Assembly: GCF_001625215.2 (NCBI RefSeq)
Contig: NC_030383.2
Span: 1,686,779 to 1,750,778 of the forward strand
Origin: Daucus carota subsp. sativus
Taxonomy: Eukaryota > Streptophyta > Magnoliopsida > Apiales > Apiaceae
Reading direction: 5' to 3'
Length of the DNA stretch: 64,000 nt
Position 1 is the stretch's first letter. Each line of letters opens with the position of its first letter. The position numbers and the translations under genes were made by a program. Under the pieces are notes generated by a model. The model did not search any database and was not told the origin of the DNA. It saw nothing but the letters and a program-made list of their open reading frames with translations. Shown in pieces: positions 9,975 to 20,656 of this stretch.

Positions 9975-11105
9975 CTATCGACCTGCTATCCTATGAAATA
10001 AGCTTAAGCAATCAAATTTTGGAACCCTTCTAGCAGCACCACTATGAATCGGGCTAGGAATGGTTTGCAAGTAAGCATGAGCCAGCATTTTTCCGAGTTG
10101 AATCTGAGCCGGAGTACTCAGATGCAGTCCATCCGGTTGCAGCTGCAGACCCTTTGCATCAACACACCATACATTCGGCAGCTCGGTTCCTAGCTGTGCT
10201 TCTCTTACTTTCGCGATAAATGGCCCCGATCCTGATGCCAACGCAACCTTAAATGTCACACACCAGCTCGTATTAGACTTGAACAACAAACATGCATTGA
10301 AAGAATCAGAAGCGGATCTAGAACTGTTTTCTTAGAGGCACCAAATAAATATTCAAAAAAGACGTGTATATTTTCAAATTTTCTCTGAGCACTTCTATAA
10401 TGAAAATTTTAGAATGATGAGAAAATGTTGAAAAATAATAATTTTAGGGAGACACGTGTCCCCAGCCTCTTACTAGATCCGCCCCGGACATAATTGAATA
10501 ATGACGGGTTTCGAGTTGTTACTTACTTGAATCACCGGTAGCAGAGGGAACACAAGATCCTGGCGCAGGTTAATTACAAAATTTTCAAACCTCCCCTTGT
10601 ACAACTCTGCATCAGCTAATGTCACGGTGTCGCTCTCCCCTTGATACCACAACATTGCCCGGATGGTGCCCCCGCCTTGAACTGCAGCCACCGCCCTCCG
10701 GACGAGCTGGTTGTAGAGCGGGGAACCCCGGGCCCACTGGCTAATATTCGTGCCACCAATAGCACAGGGCACCAGCGCCACCTGACCAACACCCGAGTCC
10801 TTGTGCATCAAGGACTTGGCAAAAGCCAATCCCGGTCCAATCCCACAAACCTTAGTAACATCAATATCACGATGAAGCGGCTCCTGAGCCTTTTCCCAAA
10901 CCAGCCCTGCAGAGAGCCGAAGTACTGATCGACTAGGCCGCGACTCGTCAGGCACGATACCGTCCCATGTGTCATTAACAACGCCTCCGCGGCCTGACAT
11001 GTTGCTCTGTCCGGCTAATAGAATTATGTGCTTTTCGCAACCCACCAAACTGGCGTAAACCAGAAGCATTAACCACCTCAAGGCAAGCATCCTTATTTTC
11101 TTCAA
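9975..11105 (-). CDS. SASA-domain carbohydrate esterase (CE6-like, At4g34215 type)
   Basis: Two exons: 11105-10527 (193 codons) and 10247-9975 (90 codons plus stop), joined in phase 0 across a 279-bp intron with donor CAA/GTAAGT and acceptor AAG/GTTGCG. The 283-residue product starts with a hydrophobic segment (about residues 8-22), suggesting secretion, then the SGNH-type nucleophile motif GQSNMSGRGG (S34), a WYQGESD block (about 153-159), and DGLH (D232, H235) for the catalytic acid and base. Plant relatives of about 260 residues are annotated as probable carbohydrate esterases of family 6, which remove acetyl groups from polysaccharides. Substrate here is inferred from the family only. Reading through the intron would give a spurious shorter frame. 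A MITE relic fills most of the intron. Confidence 0.9.
10307..10486. mobile_element. hAT-like MITE relic in esterase intron
   Basis: Left end reads CAGAAGCGGATCTAG and the right end CTAGATCCGCCCCGG, imperfect inverted repeats of the CAGGGGCGGATCTAG type seen on plant hAT MITEs. About 180 bp. No clear 8-bp target duplication remains. Confidence 0.6.
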
Positions 11106-12358
11106 ATTTTTCGAAAGTGCATGTCAGCAGAGAACAAATATTTAGCCCATTCTTTAAGCAAGAATAATCAGTGTTAAATAAACTTGTCTTGTACTTGCAA
11201 GTCAATTCTTCTAACAACTTTCCTGATTATGTATTAGATTAACAACAACTTTCTTGCTTAATTACACATAAGTTTCACATCAACACTTCTTAATTACATA
11301 TTTTACTTAAGCAATTTGTCTGAATCCAACAAATGGCCTGCATAGCAAAATCTTTTAGGCGTCAACCTTCAGTCACCTGAGTGTTCATTTACGCGTCCAC
11401 CTAATCGTGTTGATGTGTACAAATTTGCTGCAGATTTGTTTATAAAAATATATAGAATTTTTTTTAGTAATGATCAACTGCTGATCATCATTCGGTATAT
11501 ATTAGGAATTTTAGCAGTCCTCTCAGAAAACAGTTTTCTTTTTGGCTAAATCTGATAAAACACTTTTCATGCTTTGTTTTCGTGTCGGCTTGTATCAATT
11601 AGGCATGAGAAGCACGCCATGCTAGAACTCGAAAACAACCTCCTACATAGTTTGTAATAGTCTGAGCAAATGCAATGCAGTTCATGAATGTTTTTACCGG
11701 CAATCGACGAATGTTAAGTTACCGGTTCTCCTATAACCCAGGATATTAGGAAAACTCAAGATATTAGGAGTAACATTTTACTCACTCCGAACTCCATTTC
11801 TGAGTTGAGAATGGATCACTGTTCACAAGCATTTATATACAATTTTATTTTCGTTTCTATAATTTAATATAAAAATAGGGAATTATATGAGAATATTGGG
11901 ATCCCTAGAATTATAAACAATGTGTTCTGTTACTCTATTCTAGCAATAAATCAGTGCAAATCTACAACCATCCAGTGCAAGCATTGATGAAAACAACATG
12001 GTTGCAAAGCAATAATAGTGCTAATAACAGTGCTCCTTTGGATATATGGTGCACTGAATTTGATAGCAGTGGGGTGGACTAAAATTGAAGTGCTTGTCCA
12101 ACTCAAAATATCTTAAAATTTGATTTTTTGACCATTTAAAATATAATATTTAATTAACTTTTTTATTTTATATTAAATTAAAGTTTAAATTCTAAAACTT
12201 TGTGCGATATAAATTTTATAAGGCAAAATTATAGTTAGGTTTGAATTTTATTTTTTTTGTCTTAAAACATGTGTGAAAAATTCAAAAATGATTAAAATGG
12301 GATGGAATAGGTACTATATATTTAAATTTCTGAACAAGTCTGAACTAGATTCGAGATG
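11106..12358. other. Intergenic region, upstream of esterase
   Basis: AT-rich sequence. It should contain the esterase promoter, but I see no convincing TATA box or other defined element. Confidence 0.5.
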
Positions 12359-12360
12359 TA

Positions 12361-12574
12361 CTCCCTCCGTTCCTAAATATTAATCGCTTTGACTTCGTGC
12401 ACGTAATTTTAGATGTATAAAAAATATACTTCCACGTAGTATTTTTCGAATTTTAACATCTATATTTTTATTTAGAAAAGAATTTTTTAAAAAAAACGTG
12501 TACAAATACGTTTTAATTGCATCTCAGAATACGTGCAAAAAGTTAAAGAGACTAATAAAAACGAACGGAGGGAG
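12361..12574. mobile_element. Stowaway MITE (214 bp)
   Basis: Terminal inverted repeats CTCCCTCCGTTCCTAA and the reverse complement of ACGAACGGAGGGAG, flanked by TA at 12359-12360 and 12575-12576. No coding capacity. This is the Tc1/mariner-dependent Stowaway signature. Confidence 0.9.
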
Positions 12575-12942
12575 TAGCAATCACAGAGCATATATATTCA
12601 TGTTTAATTTTTTTTTTAAATATCATCAAATCAAACCAATATTAACTTTGCACTTTTGATTATATCAATTTTAAAAAGGGGATGGTATTTTCAAAACTTT
12701 AGAGTGTACACCAATTTATTACGACTCGCACTATTGATTTACGAATTTTACAAAAACTCACCTAAAACTCATCCAAGGCTGCAAGTAAAATCGTCCAATA
12801 TAAAATAAAATTTATTTACTACAAGTAAATAAGAGATAAATTCTTGTTAAGACATTTATAATTGGATTAGCAAGACTAAAGATAAAGAGGGACACCCAGT
12901 TTGTTTCACAGTTCAAATCCATAACACACAAATAAATAATAC

Positions 12943-13150
12943 TCCCTCCATTTTGAAATACAAGTTGTTTGACTTCCTTTGACCGCATGTTTAAAATCAA
13001 TATTTTTTATTAATTTTTTCTGAATAAAAATATCAATAATATTTTTTATTCAAAAAAGAAAATTTTGAAAATACTCATTTTTAACATGTGGTCAAAATAC
13101 TTAAATTCGTGTAAAAAAATTAAAACACTTATATTTCAAAACAGATGGAG
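12943..13150. mobile_element. Stowaway MITE (208 bp)
   Basis: Left end CTCCCTCCATTTTGAAATA; right end is the reverse complement of a near match (CTCCATCTGTTTTGAAATA). TA duplications at 12941-12942 and 13151-13152. The ends are more diverged than in the 12361 copy. Confidence 0.87.
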
Positions 13151-13799
13151 TAATCGGATCATGTTTTTAAACTGCTGACCGACAGGTCAGCTCATTACTC
13201 ATCAAATCAGAACCTGAACGGCATTGAAAATTTGGGTTCAAGTCGTATTCAACAAACCGCTCAATTAGGTACTCGTTGGGATTGTTTGAACGGTTACTGC
13301 AATAATGCACATTACTACAGGTCAGTTAAATCCGATTTGAATCCCATGGACCCATTTCAAGTTTTGAACTACAGTTACGAGAATTAACACCAGGTATAAG
13401 ACCGAAATACTAGGATTATCAGAATTATTCGAAATACATTTTTGTCCGAATCAATATCATTTAAAATTATTATTCTGAAAAATTGAATTATTCATGATTT
13501 ATTATTATTAATTTAATTCATGTTCTCTAATTCGATCAAGTGATAAATTTTTTGAAATTATTTAATAATCACCCGATTAAACTCTGAACAATCAAAATTA
13601 ATCATCTTAACTGATTAATCTGATCTAATCTTCATTTTTCGCGACAGTCTATCGAGTCCCATTCCTATTTGTTTAGGACACTCTGATATTTTCTTTGATG
13701 ATTCTTTTCAAAGTGTACAACGAAATGTTAGAGTCTCAAAGCTATTCAAAGTGCGTTTTCCTCGGAATCGATTCAAGATTTTCAGACATGGAGTATTCC

Positions 13800-13984
13800 C
13801 ATCATGACTTTTTGCACATTTTAGGAGTATTGACCACATATTTTAAAAATATTTTTTTTTAATTTTTTTCTGATATTCATGTTATATTTTTATAAAAAAA
13901 TAAAAATATTAACTTTAAATATGTGTTCAATACCCCTAAAACAATGTGCAAAAAATCAAAATGACTTATATAAAAGACCAGAGC
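13800..13984. mobile_element. Degraded Stowaway-like MITE
   Basis: Two arms of about 40 bp (13804-13848 and 13917-13966, core TTTTTGCACAT...TTTAGG) are inverted copies. The right end still resembles a Stowaway terminus (GACTTATATAAAAGACCAGAG) while the left terminus is lost. Boundaries are approximate. Confidence 0.6.
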
Positions 13985-14322
13985 GAAAACTTTCTTTTCA
14001 AGTTTAGTGAAAATGGATTTTGGGACTAAAGATTGAACACATGCTAACAATAGACAAAATGTTGAACTTTTAAAAAGACTTAAATAAGAAAATATGAAAT
14101 CCTAGTCTACAAACTTGATTAAAGTAATTTTTAACATTAATCCCATCTCATCCCTCTTCTGTACACTACCCAAAACTTTATTACTCCTTTCTTCTATTCT
14201 TTAAGACACAGCAGTAGTCCAATTTCCTTCCGTTTTCGCATTTTCAGCTCCATTCAAAATTCCAAACCTGAAACTTGTAACCAAAACATATCCGAGACCA
14301 AAAATCCGCTAATAATTAACCG

Positions 14323-15138
14323 CTAATCCATTCCCCTAATTCCCATCCGCTTTCCAATTGCATTCCCGATCACAGCCTCATTCTCCAAACACATTCCACT
14401 CTGCTCAATCCCACTCATGTAGTCCTTCACCTCTTTCTTGATCATCTCCTGCATCACCATCAAAAACTCCGGCTTAAAAAACTCTTTCTCCGTCGCCGTC
14501 TCATCCCCACCCTTCTCCTTCTCCTCCGACCCCGGCAGCGACAGCGACAACGAAGTCGGCGGGTCGGGCACCACCACAACCGGGTCGGGTCGGGTCACAG
14601 GTCGAAAACCCGAACCCGACCCGGGAACCGGCGGAAGACCCGAATGGCCCGAATCACTCAGATCCGACCCGGACGGGCTCCCCGGCTTGACCCGACTACA
14701 AAACACAACCTTCTCCTGACCCGACCCGAGACTCGCCGACCTCTTCAACTCCCTCCCTCCAGACACCACCCGACCCGACCCGCCGTCAAACCCGACAAAA
14801 TCCTCCTCCGACATCGACGCACACTTCCTCTTCAACGTGCTATTCCAATGATTCTTAATCGCATTATCAGTCCGCCCACTCAGCATCCTCGCAATCGTGG
14901 CCCACTTGTTCCCAAACCTCTCATGGGCCTTCAAAATCGTCTCATCCTCCTCCTTACTAAACGGCCGGTGCTCCACCTCCGGCGACAACTGATTACACCA
15001 CCTTAACCTACAGCTCTTCCCCGACCGGCCCACAATACTCTTACTAATCAGGCTCCAGTTCCGCGGCCCATACTTCTCCACCAGCCCAACAAGCCTCTCG
15101 TCCTCTTCAGGGCTCCAAGGCCCTTTAACTCGATCCAT
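14323..15138 (-). CDS. R2R3-MYB transcription factor, subgroup 22 (MYB44/70/73/77 type)
   Basis: Intronless frame of 271 residues. R2 repeat at about 5-55 (W8, W28, W47) and R3 at about 57-106 (W79, W98, with the first Trp replaced by F60), the normal plant R2R3 pattern. Downstream are a Ser-rich [15 protein letters not shown] block (151-165), an EAR-type LSLSLPG (197-203), and a C-terminal [15 protein letters not shown] block (from 223) characteristic of subgroup 22. These are nuclear DNA-binding proteins; Arabidopsis members act in ABA, auxin and stress responses, and the EAR motif suggests repression. Lack of introns fits this subgroup. The first Met directly precedes the R2 repeat, and a TATA-like box lies 42-49 bp upstream. 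Which of the four paralogues it corresponds to cannot be told by eye. Confidence 0.95.
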   Translation of the reverse strand: MDRVKGPWSPEEDERLVGLVEKYGPRNWSLISKSIVGRSGKSCRLRWCNQLSPEVEHRPFSKEEDETILKAHERFGNKWATIARMLSGRTDNAIKNHWNSTLKRKCASMSEEDFVGFDGGSGRVVSGGRELKRSASLGSGQEKVVFCSRVKPGSPSGSDLSDSGHSGLPPVPGSGSGFRPVTRPDPVVVVPDPPTSLSLSLPGSEEKEKGGDETATEKEFFKPEFLMVMQEMIKKEVKDYMSGIEQSGMCLENEAVIGNAIGKRMGIRGMD

Positions 15139-15179
15139 ACTCAGTCTTGAAGATGTCTTGTTAAAGGGGAGGGGGGGAG

Positions 15180-15187
15180 TATTTATA
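15180..15187 (-). promoter_or_regulatory. TATA box of the MYB gene
   Basis: TATAAATA on the minus strand, 42-49 bp before the ATG. If used, the 5' untranslated region would be only about 10-20 nt. Confidence 0.5.
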
Positions 15188-15189
15188 TG

Positions 15190-16689
15190 AGGGGGAGGGT
15201 GGAGAGGATAGGGATGACCGGTTGGGACGGTAGCAGGTGAGGATGTAAAGAGGGGAGGAAGGGGGCAGTTACAGTCAGACAGCTGGAGATAGACAGGTGT
15301 CGTTTCCAGAGGGAAGGAGGTGTACAGCTGGGTTTTGGGATTTTTTGAGCGTGAGCAGAAATCTCGGGAGAAAATTTATTTTTATTTCGGTTTCGAATTT
15401 CGTGCTTTTATGTCGAGTTTTTAGTTATTGGATTTTAAAATATTAGTATATTTCTCAGAATTTAGTTATGCGAGATATTATATTAAATAACTTGTATAAA
15501 AAAATATAATTTTCAAATTTATTTTCACAAATACACTCACAGTAATAACTGAGTTTGCCATTGATTTTTAGATTATTAGCGATGGTGAGGTTGTATCATA
15601 TTTTCAAATAGAATTTGTGCAATTTATCTATTTTTTAAAAAATCTCGAATATATTTAGCTCTAGTAAATCTCTTTGAGTTTTCATAAAACTTTGCTCTGC
15701 TATATAAAGAAATATATTAACTTTGAGTCGGATATTATTCATTTGTGCTTAATAGAGTTTAAATAATTTCATATATCCGTATATAAAAATAAAAATCGGA
15801 TGATATGGAGCCAGCTTGAATTGAAGTTTGGGAGGACCGGTGAAATTAATCTGAATTAAAATTCGAATTTTTGTGATTACCGTTGATATGCTCTGTTTTA
15901 AAAGTCGGTGATTAATCACGATTAATCACCGATTAATCCATGTTCCGTAACTCGCCGAACTGATTTAATCTCTGTTCAATCTGATTAATCTCTGATCAAT
16001 TCAATTAATCCTGAATTAATACTTGTTCCATGGTTTCACCGATTAATTCTGATTCCCGTGTGGAAATGAGATAATTAGAGAGGAGAGAGGGGAGAATAAA
16101 GAGAGGACACACCGACCGTTTTGGAAGTTAATAAAAACGAGGGGAGAGAGAGAAGTAGTGAAGCGTACGGTTGGGACTTTATTGACTCCAGACAGGCTGG
16201 ACACCACAATTTGTTAAAGCTTGATAGCTAGGCCTAGGTAGATATACTCGCCTATCTCTATCCTTTCTTTTCAATTTCTCTTCCTTTTATACTCCTCCTT
16301 TCTACACCAACAATCACGTAGTAATATTTTATTCATAAAAGAGTAAAAAAATACGTGCGGCCGTTTTTCCAATATCCTGGTTTTTCTTAATCAAAACGCA
16401 TTATTGCAATTTGTACCTAGTTTTGAGCAAAACTAATCAGTTGAATTATTAATTCAGTATTTATTAAATATTTATCCGGATTTTTTATAAATTGAAAATA
16501 TTTAATTAGATCCAAATGTAATTGAATTTTTTTTTTGAAAACTAATCGAAAACTTTAAGTAAATTGTAAATTTTTAAACACTTACGTGTCTATATTATTT
16601 ACTATGAAATTGATGAAATGCAAAGATATTCTTCTTTGCAAAAGATATTCTTTTTAGATTCGATTCTCCCCTCCCTCGTCTAAAATTTA
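15190..16689. other. Intergenic region with GATTAAT-rich patch
   Basis: Between 15900 and 16060 the word GATTAAT/ATTAATC recurs many times in both orientations (for example CGATTAATCACCGATTAATC). It looks like decayed repeat DNA. Around 16076-16160 there is a GA-rich stretch. No gene is seen. Confidence 0.5.
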
Positions 16690-16691
16690 TA

Positions 16692-16917
16692 CTCCCTCCA
16701 TCCCAAATTGATAATGAGCTCGTTGACTTCGGGCACGCACTTTAAAATCCATTAACCATATAACTACATTACTTATTTTTAAAATTTTATTTTTGCAAAT
16801 AAAAATTTAAATATGAAATTTTCGTTTGCAAAAGAAAAAATTAAAAAATAATTATTGGAACCACCTTAAGTTACGTGCATAAAGTCAACTAGCTCATCTA
16901 ATTTGGGATGGAGGGAG
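16692..16917. mobile_element. Stowaway MITE (226 bp)
   Basis: Inverted ends CTCCCTCCATCCCAAATT / AATTTGGGATGGAGGGAG, 18 bp with perfect pairing, flanked by TA at 16690-16691 and 16918-16919. The perfect ends suggest a relatively recent copy. Confidence 0.93.
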
Positions 16918-17144
16918 TATTATATTTACTATCAAGACTATATGACAAAAATATACTATGTAACAAAAGTGATTATAGGTGGTGTTTGTTTGCAAGAAGC
17001 GGTTGCTGTTTTCTGACGTGTTTGTGTAAAGAAGTTGAATCACTTTTAAGAAGCTGAGAATGCTAACTTCTCTCTCAGATTTGCTTTTTTTCCAAATACT
17101 TTATTAACTTATTTATTTTTTATTTCTGCTACACTTCTTTACTA

Positions 17145-17448
17145 CTCCCTCTGTCCCTCTCATTTCTTTACAGTTACTATTTTGGGATGTCCCTCTCATT
17201 TCTTTACGTTACCATAAATAGTAAGTTTTTTCCATAATTACACCCGCTATCTTCCCCCACTATCTCATATTTAACAATAAAAACTACTATTACACCCACC
17301 ACTTTCCTCCATTATCTCAAATCTATTATTAAATATTGATGGGTCCCACCACTTTACCCACTTTTCATCTAACTTTACTCATTTTTCATACATTGTCTTG
17401 GTCTCCGTGTCCCCCTCCAATGTAAACAATTGAGGGGGACGGAGGGAG
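17145..17448. mobile_element. Stowaway MITE (304 bp) with duplicated arm
   Basis: Ends CTCCCTCTGTCCCTCTC and GGGGGACGGAGGGAG, flanked by TA at 17143-17144 and 17449-17450. The left subterminal segment GTCCCTCTCATTTCTTTAC occurs twice (17153 and about 17190), so this copy has an internal duplication. It lies between GGTGTTTGTTTGCAAG (near 16981) and CCCAAACGGCCC (near 17481), possibly the ends of an older hAT-type MITE that it split. Confidence 0.85.
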
Positions 17449-17519
17449 TATAAGTAAGATGTCACCACTTTTAAGTTAACCCAAACGGCCCTCTAATATA
17501 ATTTAGTTATAGACTTATA

Positions 17520-17764
17520 CTCCCTCCGCCCCCTGAGTAGTATACATTGGGAGACGAGGACGCGGCACGGAATTTAATACTCATGCAAAGTGTAGTTGTG
17601 CAATCTATTTTTAATTATTTTTTTCTGAATTAAAGTTTGGATGTTATATATTTATACAGAAAAAGAATCTCAAAAATAAATTACGAAACTATATTTTATG
17701 AGAGTATTAAAATGCATGTCGAGCAATTAAAAATAAACGTATAGAATTAAACGGGACACGGAGG
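17520..17764. mobile_element. Stowaway MITE with damaged right end
   Basis: Left end CTCCCTCCGCCCCCTGAG preceded by TA (17518-17519). The right end AAACGGGACACGGAGGA is incomplete and the flanking TA is lost. Right boundary approximate. Confidence 0.7.
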
Positions 17765-17964
17765 AACTGCAAAGAAATTTCAAACTCCAACTCAAAGCGA
17801 TTTTAGTCCGTGTGGACAGGTGAGATGGAATAATGAGAAGGTGGTGAGGTGGAGGGAAGAAGACAAAAGATGGTAGCAGAATCGGGGAACGAACGCTACT
17901 AGCAGTGTCAGTGGAGCAGTCCAGCCTGTATCTCATTTCTTTTGTCAATTAAACTACTGGAGCT

Positions 17965-20656
17965 CTACACTAATCCCAACCGCTTTCCTTTTTCCCTTCA
18001 CACGTGTTTCTTTCCATTCTATGCTTTCAACACGTGTTTCTTTCCATTTTTCTCCCATTAATAATACGTATCATAAATTTTATTTTGGTTTTTTATATGA
18101 TAGTCAGATGATTTTGTCCATACATAAATTTTATTCTCACATGTTACCGATTAATGAAAAAAAATAAATTGAAAACGACAGTTATAATACTTACCAGCCT
18201 TCATTCTTAAACTATTTTTACCGTTTTTTTCTACCATACGTTTTTTAATTATAGCAGCTAGTCGGTTATTTTAACAATCAAATGAGATTTTCATTTCAGT
18301 TTGTCATGTAACGGATGTCTATTTTATCTTCTGCCATAAAAAAATATTTTTATAATTGTAACTGCTAATCGATTACTTTGACAATTAAACGAGATTTTAG
18401 TGACGGTTTGTTGTGTAACAGATGTCTTGATATTTGTGTAGGATATCAATTTTCAAAATTTTAAAATCAATGAATATTATTGATGACTTTAATCGTTTTT
18501 TATTTCATAAATCTAAAATTTCAATTCTCATCTACATATAAGTTATTAAAGAGATATTTTCGTCTTTAATAGCTGTGACTCTCATATTTATCTCTTACTC
18601 TTTATCATTCGAACAATACATAATTATAGGATTTGACTATAATTTTTGGACCCAAAAAAATGTTTGACATTTTTAAATTATATGACAAATTTAATAAAAT
18701 GACAAATTAAATTTCACGGATTTTTTTCCAATTTCCTGTTTTATTCTTCAGCTAAGCGGTTGTTTTGACATTGAAGTGAGATTTTAGTGATCGTTTACCT
18801 AGAGCATTGGATTGTTTGTGCAAGATTAAGATCAACCAGAAAGTACTTTGATTAATTTTTGAATTTTAAAAAGAAGTGAAATTTTTTTAATGGGTTTAGT
18901 TTTCTTTTACTATTTTATAAAATAAAAGCTCAATTCTCATCCACTCATAAATTATTAAACTGCAATTTATCTCTTTGGAAGGGGCGTCTCAGTAATTAGA
19001 CTTGCATTTCAGACTTTCAGTCACCTTTGTTTCGTCACATAACGGTCCGTCATCTGAATGATCCGCAATCTTATGATTTGATTTCAAGTTTTCAGTCAGC
19101 TTTGTTTCTTCGCATAACGATCCGTTATCTGAATGATCCGCAATCTTATGATTTAATTAAAATTTTTGTACTAAATTAGTTGATGTGTACATAATGTAGA
19201 GTACATTTGTTTTTACAAACTTTTTGAGTTACTCTCGCAAACTGTAACTTCAGTTTTATTAATAGCATATATTATTTTTAATTTATATTTATCCTAAAGC
19301 TATTCAGTTTGATATTTGGTATTCATGTTGTTGGGCAGAATTTTTAAATCCTTAAATTTATTATGATATATATACATATATATGTGTGTGTGTTTTGTTA
19401 TGTTATTTTATTAGATATCTGATTTTATCATCCCTTTAATGTAGATTTTAATATTTTGATTTTTATAATTTCTTAAATTTTACTTGGTTTATCATGAATC
19501 TCTAAAACACTTTTTATTATTTTTCTCTTTTAAATTATTATTTTATGATTCATTATCGTTAAATCATTTTCATATTTTGTTTTTGTCAGGGATGTTTTCT
19601 TATAGCTTTATCGTCTGACGGTCCAATAAAGAACAACTTTAAAAAAATCTATCTAATTCGATATGAAAGACCAAGTCTCTTTCTTCTTGTTTTTTACTTT
19701 TCTTTAGTTGGGCCTAACCTGATTTGTGGCCTGTGAGGAATATTGGGCTTTGAGGTAGTTGTCATCAGGGCCCAGAAAATCTTAACGTCTAACAAATATA
19801 AAAAAAGACCGGGAATATTTACACGTAGTAACTTGTTGTCCATAAATAATTTTCGGATTAAAATCTATTGATCAGTTGACTTAATTCAGAACCAATTTTC
19901 CTATTTTTTCATTGATGGAGGTTACAGGGGAGGTGTTAAGTTAACTAGCAATCTCTTGGCTGAAATTTTTTCTTTTCGAGATTCTATTTCAGTCACATAA
20001 ACAAACGACTTACTCGCATAATACTAAAACAATTACAATGAAAAAACTAATTATAAGAAGGAATTCAGTAAATTAATTTTAGTAAGCACACAACAAACAC
20101 GTTTACGTGTTAAAAGAAGCACTAGAAATTAATCTAACGACAGTTTTAGGATGAAAAATAAACATTTAACTTTAGAACTAGATATTTAGCACTTATCTTC
20201 TGTAATGTTCTCTTATTATGAAGGTACCTGTCAGTATTATTAAGATATCGACACTAGCCCAAGTGTTGTTGTTTCGACTCTAGCTCGTTCGAGAATTTAG
20301 AAGTAAAATAAAAATATGACATTCTAAGTCATCAACTTTTAATTTGGTCCTATAAGACTGCGGGTCATATTTGTCGCAACTGCATGTATGCATTCTTAGT
20401 TCGAAGTCTTGCATAAAGTCTCTGGCCATCTTTGAATGAATTTTAAGGGAATCAAGTAATTAAAGTCTCAACAGCCAGATGTGCTACGGCCCCTCTTCAT
20501 TATTGAGCATCATAATTTCATAATTGAGCTTGTCCAGAAAGATTTTTATTTATTTCTTTAAAGAAACTATTCATTCAGACGTTTATTCTTTTTCGGGTAC
20601 GATCATACTAGCACTGACATGACACGTTCCGTACAACTTAGCTAATAAACTTCACC
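17965..20656. other. Intergenic region with diverged direct repeats
   Basis: Long AT-rich region between the MITE cluster and the receptor kinase. Diverged copies of a segment (roughly: Cys-codon-free AT-rich, core CTAATCGATTACTTTGACAA, TGAGATTTTAGTGA, TGTAACAGATGTC) occur near 18245, 18353 and 18750. A second, cleaner direct repeat of about 76 bp lies at 19015-19165 (core CTGAATGATCCGCAATC). No gene is recognised. Confidence 0.5.
19015..19165. repeat. Two-unit direct repeat (~76 bp)
   Basis: Two adjacent copies share TTTCAGTCA...CTTTGTTTC, CATAAC and CTGAATGATCCGCAATC, with a few substitutions. Confidence 0.7.

Noticed and set aside
17727..17948. 73-residue minus-strand frame
   Set aside because: Overlaps the right end of a Stowaway MITE and has low-complexity Ser/Pro/His content.
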